Assembly: GCF_009834125.1 (NCBI RefSeq)
Contig: NZ_CP047146.1
Coordinates: 6,503,501-6,567,500, forward strand
Length of the DNA: 64,000 nt
Source of the DNA: Streptomyces sp. GS7
Lineage (GTDB): Bacteria; Actinomycetota; Actinomycetes; Streptomycetales; Streptomycetaceae
Direction of reading: 5' to 3'
The translations under genes were made by a program, and so were the position numbers. Positions 43,671 to 51,152 of the stretch are shown here, one piece after another. The notes under the pieces are model-generated. The model saw nothing but the letters and a program-made list of their open reading frames with translations. It did not search any database and was not told the DNA's origin. Within the stretch, counting starts at the first letter, position 1; each line of letters begins with the position of its first letter.

Positions 43671-44222
43671 ATGCCCGTCACCACTCTCGACCCGCGGACC
43701 GCACTCGTCCTGATCGACCTTCAGAAGGGCATCGTCGCGCTGCCCACCGTCCACCCCGCCGACGAGATCGTCGCGCGCGGCGCCCGGCTGGCCGCGGCGT
43801 TCCGCGAGCGCGGGCTGCCGGTCGTGCTGGTGAACGTCACCGGCGGCGCGCCGGGCCGTACGGAGTCCGCGGCCGGCGGCCGCACACCGCCCGCCGACTG
43901 GGCCGAACTGGTCGAGGAGATCGACCGGCAGCCGGGCGACGTCACCGTCACCAAGCAGCAGTGGGGCGCCTTCCACGGCACCGCCCTGGACCTGGAGCTG
44001 CGCCGCCGCGGGGTGACCCAGATCGTGTTCGCCGGGATCGCCACCAGCATCGGCGTGGAGTCCAGCGCCCGTGCCGCGCACGAACACGGCTACCACGTCA
44101 CCGTCGCCACCGACGCGGTGACCGACCTGGACGAGGCGGCGCACCACAACAGCCTGGAGAAGATCTTCCCACGGCTGGGCGAGACCGGCACCACGGACGC
44201 GATCCTCACGCTCCTGGGCTGA
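43671..44222 (+). CDS. Isochorismatase-family cysteine hydrolase
   Basis: This 183-residue protein has the catalytic aspartate in ALVLIDLQKGI, the lysine in VTKQQWGAFHGT and the cysteine-position region VFAGIATSIGVESSAR. The residue normally occupied by the nucleophilic cysteine (as in GICTNICV) is Ser here (ATSIGVESSA), so hydrolysis may be altered or absent. AGGAG precedes the ATG. It is the third gene of the MarR operon. Its 3-prime end overlaps the convergent amidase gene by 17 bases. Confidence 0.85.
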   Translation: MPVTTLDPRTALVLIDLQKGIVALPTVHPADEIVARGARLAAAFRERGLPVVLVNVTGGAPGRTESAAGGRTPPADWAELVEEIDRQPGDVTVTKQQWGAFHGTALDLELRRRGVTQIVFAGIATSIGVESSARAAHEHGYHVTVATDAVTDLDEAAHHNSLEKIFPRLGETGTTDAILTLLG

Positions 44223-45687
44223 GCCCGTCGCCGGGCCGCCGGTCCTGCCACCGGAGCGCGTCCTGGAGTTGGGCGGCCAGCGAGATCAGCCGCGGCTCGG
44301 CATGGGCCGGGCCGAGGAGCTGGCCGCCCAGCGGCAGCCCGTCCGCGCTGAAGCCGGCCGGGACGCTGACGCCCGGCCAGCCGAGGACGTTCCACGGCCA
44401 GGCGTACGGGCAGGCCGCGATCATCGCCCGGTCGGTGCGCCAGCCGCTGAGCTTGGCGAGGGTGCCGACGCGCGGCGGCGGGGTGGCGGTGGTCGGCGTC
44501 AGCAGTACGTCGTAGGGGCCGAACAGGGCGCCGATGCGCTGCTGTTGGCGGCTCTCGGCGGCGCGCGCCCGGCGCAGTACAGGCCCGCCGAGCAGCCGGC
44601 CCAGTCGCGCCGCCTCCCGTGTGCGGCGGTCCAGCAGCCGGGGGTCGGGGACCCGGGCCGCCCATTCGCCGACGCCGGCCGTGGCGCGCGGCACGAAGGC
44701 GAGGCCGACGAGCCCGTAGTCCGGTTCGGCCTCCTCGACGAAGTGGCCGAGCCCGGCCAGCGTGTGGGCCAGCGAGGTCACCGCCGCCCGGACGTCGGGG
44801 TGCAGCGGTTTGCGGGTGAAGGTGGCGGCGGCCTTCCAGGAGAGCGCGATGCGCAGCCGCCCGGGGTCGCGGCCGGCCGCCTCGCGGGCCGCGATGGCCG
44901 GCGGCCGGTGCAGGTCGCCGGCGTGGTTGCCGCTGGCCACGTCCAGCAGCAGCGCCGCGTCCTCGACCGTACGGGCCAGCGGTCCGATGCCGGTGATGCC
45001 CTGGAACGCCTCGGCCTCCGGCCAGGTCGAGATCCGGCCGCGCTGGGGCTTGATGCCGACGAGGTGGGACCAGGCGGCGGGGATGCGCACGGAGCCGGCG
45101 CCGTCGGTGCCGAGGGCGGCCGGCACCAGCCCGGCGGCGACCGCGGCGGCCGAGCCGCCGGAGGAACCGCCGGGGGTGTGCGCGAGGCTCCAGGGGTTGC
45201 GGGTGTCGCCGAAGGCCGGGCCCTCGGTGAACGGCCACTGGCCCAGTTCGCAGGCGTTGGTCTTGCCGACGATGACCGCGCCGGCCGCGCGCAGCCGCCG
45301 GACGACCTCGGAGTCGCGCTCCTTGGGCGGGAACAGCCCGGCGCAGCCGAACGCGGTCGGCTCGCCCGCCACGTCCGTGTCGTCCTTGACCGCGACCGGC
45401 ACCCCGAGCAGCGGCAGCCGCTCGCCGGCGGCCAGTCTGCGGTCGGCCGCCGCGGCCTCGTCGAGCGCCGCCTCGGCCCGGACCCGCCGGAAGGCGTTGA
45501 CGGTGTCCTGGGTGGCCGCGATCCGCTCCAGGCAGCGCTGTACCAGTGCGGTGGCGGCGACCTGGCCGCCGGCCAGCGCCTGCGCCTGTTCGGCGAGCCC
45601 TTCCCACTGCCCGTCCAGTTCCCCGGCCGTCCGGCGGATACGGCGTTCTGGGCGTCTCGGGCGATCCTGACTCTCGTCAACGCTCAC
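44206..45687 (-). CDS. Amidase (amidase-signature family)
   Basis: The 493-residue enzyme has the Ser-cisSer-Lys triad region: lysine in PVAVKDDTDVAG and serines in HTPGGSSGGSAAAVAAGLVP followed by LGTDGAGSVRIPAA. It hydrolyses a small amide; the substrate is unknown. The GTG at 45687 with GGGAGGG upstream is preferred over longer frames. A perfect 20-bp palindrome at 45708-45727 lies 20 bases upstream of the start and probably binds a TetR-type repressor encoded elsewhere. Confidence 0.9.
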   Translation of the reverse strand: MSVDESQDRPRRPERRIRRTAGELDGQWEGLAEQAQALAGGQVAATALVQRCLERIAATQDTVNAFRRVRAEAALDEAAAADRRLAAGERLPLLGVPVAVKDDTDVAGEPTAFGCAGLFPPKERDSEVVRRLRAAGAVIVGKTNACELGQWPFTEGPAFGDTRNPWSLAHTPGGSSGGSAAAVAAGLVPAALGTDGAGSVRIPAAWSHLVGIKPQRGRISTWPEAEAFQGITGIGPLARTVEDAALLLDVASGNHAGDLHRPPAIAAREAAGRDPGRLRIALSWKAAATFTRKPLHPDVRAAVTSLAHTLAGLGHFVEEAEPDYGLVGLAFVPRATAGVGEWAARVPDPRLLDRRTREAARLGRLLGGPVLRRARAAESRQQQRIGALFGPYDVLLTPTTATPPPRVGTLAKLSGWRTDRAMIAACPYAWPWNVLGWPGVSVPAGFSADGLPLGGQLLGPAHAEPRLISLAAQLQDALRWQDRRPGDGLSPGA

Positions 45688-45707
45688 GCTGCGTGCCCTC
45701 CCTGGGA

Positions 45708-45727
45708 CCGTTCGTTCGAACGAACGG
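45708..45727. promoter_or_regulatory. Perfect 20-bp palindrome, likely TetR-type operator
   Basis: CCGTTCGTTCGAACGAACGG is a perfect palindrome between the amidase start and its promoter region. GTTCGAAC-type sites are common TetR operators. No TetR gene is next to it. Confidence 0.7.
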
Positions 45728-46083
45728 ATCCAGGAGGCTAATCGGCGCCGCAGAGGCCGGCAACGACACGCGCGGCGCGGCACGTCGACGACACACGGAC
45801 GGCACACACGGGCCCGTCGTGTGCCGCGGGCGTTACGGGATTCCGGCCCGGTGTCGCGCACGGGGGCACGGCTCGGGGTGCCCGGCCAACTCCCGGTACA
45901 TACGGGCTGGATCGGGCTTCTTCGGTATGAAGCGGGCGGCGGGCGGCGCGGGGCGGCGGCAGCGGCCAGGGCCGGAGACCGCGCGCGACAACCCCGCGCG
46001 GACAGCGGGCATTTCAGGCAATACCCGCCATCCCGGCCGCCTGCCTCGAACGCACACCCGGTCAGCGGCTACGCTCGCCCGCC
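45728..46083. other. Intergenic region, no gene seen
   Basis: This 356-base gap between divergent genes contains CACACGGGCCCGTCGTGTG-like dyad symmetry near 45800 and the TACGCT hexamer 8 bases before the ATG at 46084. Nothing else was recognised. Confidence 0.5.
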
Positions 46084-46824
46084 ATGGACGACACCCTGCT
46101 GCTTACGGCGACCGTGGCCCTCCTCGTGGGGCTCGGCGCCGGCTGGGCCGTGCAATCGGCGCTGACCCGCCGGAAGCTGGTCCGCGAACAGAGCTTCTTC
46201 GGGCTGCCGGAGGGGTCGGAATGCGTCCTGGTCACGCACCGGGACAGCTCCTCGGCCCAATGGAGCATCCCGCGGCACGACGCGCTGGCGCTGCTCGGCC
46301 TGGCCTCGGTGGTGGAGAACTGCGGTGCGCACCCCGAAGTGGCCCCGCACGACACCGGTCTCCAGGGCTTCGGCGCGCGCACCGAGTTCTGCGTCGGCGA
46401 CCCGACCGCGCACCGCCGCCTCGCCGCCCACATGTCCAATCTGCTGCCCGGAGTCACGGTGCACCCGGGCGACGCGGCCGGCGCCGGCCGCGGCACGTTC
46501 ACCGTCGGCGGTACGGCGTACCGGATGGAGCCGGGCGCGGTGGAGTACGTCCTGCTGGCCCGGCTCACGGCCGGGGAGGGCGACCGCCCGGTGTTCCTGG
46601 CGGCCGGGCAGCGCCCGGTCACCCACCGGGCCGCGGTCCGCCACCTGGTCCGCAACCGGGCCCGGCTGGCCCGCAAGTACGGCGCCGGCGGCCAGTTCTG
46701 CCTGCTGCTGAAGGTGGTCAACTCACAGGCGTACGGGCCCGATGTCGTCGAGCTGGTCGCCGACGTCACCAAGGCCGCGATCGCCCCGGCGGAGCTGAAG
46801 GGGCAGCACCGGGCGGCGGCCTGA
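46084..46824 (+). CDS. Membrane-anchored protein of unknown function
   Basis: A 246-residue protein with one N-terminal transmembrane helix (TLLLTATVALLVGLGAGWAV) and a soluble domain. I do not recognise the domain; proteins of this type are annotated as hypothetical in Streptomyces. The soluble part has two Cys residues and a C-terminal basic/helical section. It precedes the Ca2+/H+ antiporter, but a strong hairpin lies between them. Start: ATG with upstream TACGCT, probably leaderless. Confidence 0.75.
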   Translation: MDDTLLLTATVALLVGLGAGWAVQSALTRRKLVREQSFFGLPEGSECVLVTHRDSSSAQWSIPRHDALALLGLASVVENCGAHPEVAPHDTGLQGFGARTEFCVGDPTAHRRLAAHMSNLLPGVTVHPGDAAGAGRGTFTVGGTAYRMEPGAVEYVLLARLTAGEGDRPVFLAAGQRPVTHRAAVRHLVRNRARLARKYGAGGQFCLLLKVVNSQAYGPDVVELVADVTKAAIAPAELKGQHRAAA

Positions 46825-46855
46825 GCCCGGTGCACCGACGGGCGGCCACCGGGCT
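46824..46855. terminator. Hairpin terminator after the unknown membrane protein
   Basis: AGCCCGGTG and CACCGGGCT form a perfect 9-bp stem with a 14-base loop, starting in the stop codon and followed by TCTCT. Confidence 0.65.
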
Positions 46856-46875
46856 TCTCTGCGAAGCTCGGAGGC

Positions 46876-47976
46876 ATGATCGCCCGTCTCCGCTCGGCCG
46901 TCCCGCACTGGGCCGGTGTGCTGCCGGTCGCGGCGGTGGTGCTGCTGGCGCTGACCTGGGGGCGGTCGCTTTCGGTCACGCTGGTGGTGCTGGTGTCGCC
47001 GTTCCTGGCCGGGGCGGTGCTGGCCGCGGTGCACCACGCGGAGGTGATCGCGCACCGGGTGGGCGAGCCGTTCGGGTCGCTGGTGCTGGCGGTGGCGGTG
47101 ACCGTCATCGAGGTGGCGCTGATCGTCACGTTGATGGTGGACGGCGGCGACAAGAGCGCCGCGCTGGCCCGCGACACGGTCTTCGCGGCCGTGATGATCA
47201 CCTGCAACGGCATCGTGGGGCTGTCGCTGCTCGTCGGCTCGCTCCGGCGCAAGGTGGCGGTCTTCAACTCCGAGGGCACCGGCGCCGCACTGGCCACGGT
47301 CGCGACGGTGGCCGGCCTCAGCCTGGTCCTGCCGACCTTCACCACCACGGCGCCGGGCCCGCGGTTCTCCCCTCCGCAGCTGGTCTTCGCGGCGCTCGCC
47401 GCGCTGGCGCTGTACGGCCTCTTCGTGGCCACCCAGACGGTCCGGCACCGGGACTACTTCCTGCCGGTGACCACCGCCGGCGAGGTGATCGACACCGAGG
47501 ACCACGCCGAGCCGCCCACCGCCCGCGGCGCACTGCTCAGCCTGGGGCTGCTGGCGCTGGCGCTGATCGCCGTGGTGGGGCTGGCCAAGGCGGAGTCCCC
47601 GGCCATCGAGTCGGCGGTGATCGCGGCGGGGCTGCCGTCCTCCGTCGTCGGCATCGTGATCGCGCTGCTGGTGCTGCTCCCGGAGACCATCGCGGCGGCT
47701 CGCGCGGCCCGCCGCGACCGGGTGCAGACCAGCCTCAACCTCGGCCTCGGCTCGGCGATGGCGAGCATCGGCCTGACCATCCCGGCGGTGGCGCTGGCCA
47801 GCGTCTGGCTGCCCGGACCGCTGGTGCTGGGCCTGGGCGCCAGCCATATGGTGCTGCTCGCGCTCACGGTGGTCGTCGGCACCCTGACCGTGGTCCCCGG
47901 GCGGGCCACGCCGCTCCAGGCCGGTGTCCACCTGGCGCTGCTGGCCGCGTACATCGTGCTGGCGGTCAGCCCGTGA
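46876..47976 (+). CDS. Calcium/proton (cation/H+) antiporter, ChaA-type
   Basis: The 366-residue membrane protein has about 11 helices. Two Ca2+/H+-exchanger repeats are visible: GEPFGSLVLAVAVTVIEVAL and LPETIAAARAARRDRVQTSL followed by NLGLGSAMASIGLTIP; the glutamates in VTVIEVAL and LLPETIAA are the transport residues of the family. It probably exports Ca2+ or Na+/K+ in exchange for protons. CGGAGG precedes the ATG. Its end overlaps the convergent permease gene by 11 bases. Confidence 0.92.
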   Translation: MIARLRSAVPHWAGVLPVAAVVLLALTWGRSLSVTLVVLVSPFLAGAVLAAVHHAEVIAHRVGEPFGSLVLAVAVTVIEVALIVTLMVDGGDKSAALARDTVFAAVMITCNGIVGLSLLVGSLRRKVAVFNSEGTGAALATVATVAGLSLVLPTFTTTAPGPRFSPPQLVFAALAALALYGLFVATQTVRHRDYFLPVTTAGEVIDTEDHAEPPTARGALLSLGLLALALIAVVGLAKAESPAIESAVIAAGLPSSVVGIVIALLVLLPETIAAARAARRDRVQTSLNLGLGSAMASIGLTIPAVALASVWLPGPLVLGLGASHMVLLALTVVVGTLTVVPGRATPLQAGVHLALLAAYIVLAVSP

Positions 47977-49918
47977 CCCGCCCGTCCCGGCGCGATCGCG
48001 GAGCCCGGCTCGACGACAGCCGGTAGGGGACGTTGACCACCGTCACCCCGGGCGTGAACAGCAGCCGGGCCTTGAGCCGCAGTGCGCTCTGGTTGTGCAG
48101 CAGGTGCTCCCACCAGTGACCCACGATGTACTCCGGGATCACGACGGTGAGCGCGCCGCCGGGATTGCGTGCGCCGACGTCCGTGACGTAGTCGATCACC
48201 GGGCGGGTGAAGTCGCGGTAGGGCGAGCTGAGGACCTGGAGCGCCACGTCGATGTCATGGGCGTCCCACTGCTCGCGCAGCCCCTGCACATCCCGGGGGT
48301 CGACCGCGACGGTCAGCGCGTACAGCGAGGTGGGCCGCAGCGCGCGGGCGTAGCCGAGGGCCTTGAGCGTCGGGGCGTGCAGGGCGGACACCAGCACCAC
48401 CACGTGGTTCCCGGCCGGCTCCCAGGGGCGTGCGTCCGGCGCGACCGCCAGTTCCCCGGCGACCCGCCGGTAGTGCTCGTGCACCCCGCGCATCGCCAGG
48501 AACAGCAGCGGCATGGCGATCGCGACGATCCAGGCGCCGTGGGTGAACTTGGTGATCAGGACGATGACCAGCACCACCCCGGTCAGCAGCGCGCCGACCG
48601 CGTTGATCGCCTGCGACCGCCGGTAGCGCAGGCGTACCGGCCGCCGCAGTCCGGGCCCGGCGAGCAGACCGCGCCAGTGCCGCACCATCCCGGTCTGGGA
48701 CAGCGTGAACGAGACGAAGACGCCGATGATGTAGAGCTGGATCAGGCGCGTCAGCTCCGCCCGGAACAGGACGATCAGCCCGATGGCGGCCAGCGCCAGC
48801 AGGATCACGCCGTTGGAGAAGACCAGCCGGTCCCCGCGGTTGTGCAGCTGGCGCGGCAGATAGCTGTCCGCGGCGAGGATCGACGCCAGCATCGGAAATC
48901 CGTTGAAGGCGGTGTTCGCGGCCAGGATCAGCACCCCGGCGGTGAACGCCTGGAGCAGGTAGAAGAGGCTGTGCGCACCGCCGAAGCTGGCCCGTCCGAT
49001 CTGCGCGAGGGCGGTGGCGGTCGGGGTGTGCGGCGGCAGCCCCAACACGGTGGGATCCGCCGCCACATGGACCTGGTACACCATCGCGAGAAAGGTGATG
49101 CCGGCGAACATGGTGATGGAGAAGAAGCCCATGACGAGCAGCGTGGTGGCGGCGTTCCGGCTCTTCGGCCGGCGGAACGCGGGCACCCCGTTGCTGATCG
49201 CCTCGACCCCGGTCAGCGCCGTGCACCCGGACGCGAACGCCCGCATCCCGAGCAGCACCAGCGCCGCCCCGGAGTAGGCGGACGCGGTGTGCAGCGGCAG
49301 GTCCGCCGACTCCGCACGCGGGGTGGCGCCGGTGGCCATGCGCACCGCGGCGAACGCGAACATCAGGTACACGGAGCAGACGAACCCGTACGTCGGGACC
49401 GCGAAGATCCGCCCGGATTCGCGGACCCCGCGCAGGTTCATCAGCGCCAGCAGGCTCACGAAACCCACCGACAACGCCACGTCGTGCCCGCCCAGTTCCG
49501 GAATCGCCGACGTGATCGCGGCGACCCCGGACACCACCGAGACGGCCACCGTCAGCACGTAGTCGACCAGCAGCGCACTGGCCGCGGTGAGCGCCGCGTT
49601 CCGCCCCAGGTTCCGCGCGCTGACGACGTAGGCACCGCCGCCGCCCGGATACGCGTAGCAGGTCTGCCGGTACGAGGCGACGACCACCGCGAGGACGACG
49701 ACGATGGCCGCCGCCGCGTACCAGGCCAGGTGCAGCAGCGCGACCCCGCCGAGGCCCACGACCAGCAGCAGCTCCTCGGTGGCATAGGCGACCGAGGACA
49801 GCGGGTCGCTGCAGAAGACCGGCAGCGCCAGCCGCTTGGGCAGCAGGGTCTCGCCGAGCCGCGCGCTGTCCAGCGGGCGGCCCACCATGATCCGCTTCGG
49901 CCTGATCAGGTGCCTCAT
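47966..49918 (-). CDS. APC-family amino acid/potassium permease with cytoplasmic C-terminal domain
   Basis: This 650-residue protein has 12 predicted helices, with FCSDPLSSVAYATEELLLV at the N-terminus and YPGGGGAYVVSARNLG in the first part, as in the APC subgroup related to KimA-like potassium importers. The last 170 residues are soluble (VVVLVSALHAPTLKALGYAR ... HLLHNQSALRLKARLLF) and resemble a regulatory nucleotide-binding tail. The ATG at 49918 begins MRHLIRPKRIMVGRPL. TAGTTT lies 8 bases upstream, suggesting a leaderless message. Whether it moves K+ or an amino acid is undecided. Confidence 0.9.
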   Translation of the reverse strand: MRHLIRPKRIMVGRPLDSARLGETLLPKRLALPVFCSDPLSSVAYATEELLLVVGLGGVALLHLAWYAAAAIVVVLAVVVASYRQTCYAYPGGGGAYVVSARNLGRNAALTAASALLVDYVLTVAVSVVSGVAAITSAIPELGGHDVALSVGFVSLLALMNLRGVRESGRIFAVPTYGFVCSVYLMFAFAAVRMATGATPRAESADLPLHTASAYSGAALVLLGMRAFASGCTALTGVEAISNGVPAFRRPKSRNAATTLLVMGFFSITMFAGITFLAMVYQVHVAADPTVLGLPPHTPTATALAQIGRASFGGAHSLFYLLQAFTAGVLILAANTAFNGFPMLASILAADSYLPRQLHNRGDRLVFSNGVILLALAAIGLIVLFRAELTRLIQLYIIGVFVSFTLSQTGMVRHWRGLLAGPGLRRPVRLRYRRSQAINAVGALLTGVVLVIVLITKFTHGAWIVAIAMPLLFLAMRGVHEHYRRVAGELAVAPDARPWEPAGNHVVVLVSALHAPTLKALGYARALRPTSLYALTVAVDPRDVQGLREQWDAHDIDVALQVLSSPYRDFTRPVIDYVTDVGARNPGGALTVVIPEYIVGHWWEHLLHNQSALRLKARLLFTPGVTVVNVPYRLSSSRAPRSRRDGRVTG

Positions 49919-50073
49919 AGCCGGACAAACTAAGGTCCGGCGGAGCGGCCACTCCCCTCCCACTCCGACGCGGTACGCCAAACCCCCGGCCCTGCGAGCC
50001 GAACGGGTACGGAAGCGGCGCCGCACGGTGTCGCTCCGCCCGCCGGCCGCGGGCCCGTGAGAGCCCATGGGGG

Positions 50074-50910
50074 GTGACGTCCGATCACCCCGCCATGACG
50101 CGGCGCCTGCTCCTGCGCACCGCCGTCGTGATCGGCACCCTCGCCACCGCCCGCGTGCTGCTCTCCCCGGACGACGACGTTCCGCCCGCCGGCCCCGGCC
50201 CGCAGACCCGCGGCCGGCCGCCCGCCGCCGCGCCGGGCTCCGCCCCACCGGACACGTCCCGGCTGCGCCCCCTGGCCGGCGAGACCTCCCGCTCCGGGCC
50301 CGGCGCCTCACCGCCGCACGCCGATGTCGCCCGCACCGTCCCGGCCCGCGCCGGACAGATCGCGCTCACCTTCGACGACGGCCCCGACCCCCGCTACACC
50401 CCGGAGATCCTGGAGGCGCTGCGCCGCCACGGAACCCGGGCCACCTTCTTCGTCGTCGGCGAACACGCCGTGGAGTTCCCCGATCTGCTGCACTTCATCG
50501 CCGACGAGGGCCACGCCATCGGCAACCACACCTGGACCCACCCGCAGCTCACCGCCCTCCCGCCCGGCCGCGTCCGGACCGAGCTGGGCCGCACCAGCGC
50601 CCTGATCGAGGAGGTCGTCGGCACCGCCCCCCGGCTCGCCCGCGCCCCGTACGGCGACTGGGACCAGACCTCCCTCGACATCTGCGACGACCTGGGCATG
50701 TCCCCCGTCGGCTGGTCGGTCGACTCCCGGGACTGGACCCGCCCGGGGCCCGAGAGCATCGCCGACACGGTCGTGGACGAGCTGCGGCCCGGCGCGATCG
50801 TGCTGTCCCACGACGGCGGCGGCAACCGCATCGAGACCGTCCAGGCCCTGGACTGGTATCTGCCGCAGCTGCTGGACGGGGGCTTCCGGCCGGTACGGAT
50901 CTCGCCCTGA
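50074..50910 (+). CDS. Polysaccharide deacetylase (NodB domain), exported
   Basis: The 278-residue protein has an N-terminal hydrophobic anchor/signal (RLLLRTAVVIGTLATARVLL), a Pro-rich linker to about residue 95 and a NodB homology domain with IALTFDDGPDPRYT, HTWTHPQL and RAPYGDWDQ, giving the Asp-His-His metal site. It should deacetylate cell-wall N-acetylated sugars outside the membrane. The GTG at 50074 and an ATG at 50095 are both possible starts, and neither has a good ribosome binding site; the ATG gives a more usual signal peptide. Confidence 0.9.
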   Translation: MTSDHPAMTRRLLLRTAVVIGTLATARVLLSPDDDVPPAGPGPQTRGRPPAAAPGSAPPDTSRLRPLAGETSRSGPGASPPHADVARTVPARAGQIALTFDDGPDPRYTPEILEALRRHGTRATFFVVGEHAVEFPDLLHFIADEGHAIGNHTWTHPQLTALPPGRVRTELGRTSALIEEVVGTAPRLARAPYGDWDQTSLDICDDLGMSPVGWSVDSRDWTRPGPESIADTVVDELRPGAIVLSHDGGGNRIETVQALDWYLPQLLDGGFRPVRISP

Positions 50911-51152
50911 CGACCTCCGCCCGGCCGCCCGGCCGGGCGGAGGTGAGAGCCGTCACCCCGCGCACCGGATGCCGGGCCAGTGGTTTATCGTTCAATCGGC
51001 AGCGCGCCCCTCGGGTGGCAGCGCGCCCCCACGATCGCCCCGGCCGGGTTCCCCCGTCCGGCCGGGGCTTCCCCCCTCCCGCCGCGCCGGCGGAACCACC
51101 CGTCTCGCTCCCCCCGCATGCCGCCCCGGCGAAACCTGCCTTGAATGCAGGC

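Noticed and set aside
45546..48026. An 826-codon plus-strand frame over the 46-48 kb genes
   Set aside because: Same-strand frame shadow of the membrane protein and antiporter genes, with extreme Arg/Gly/Ala content and no domain.
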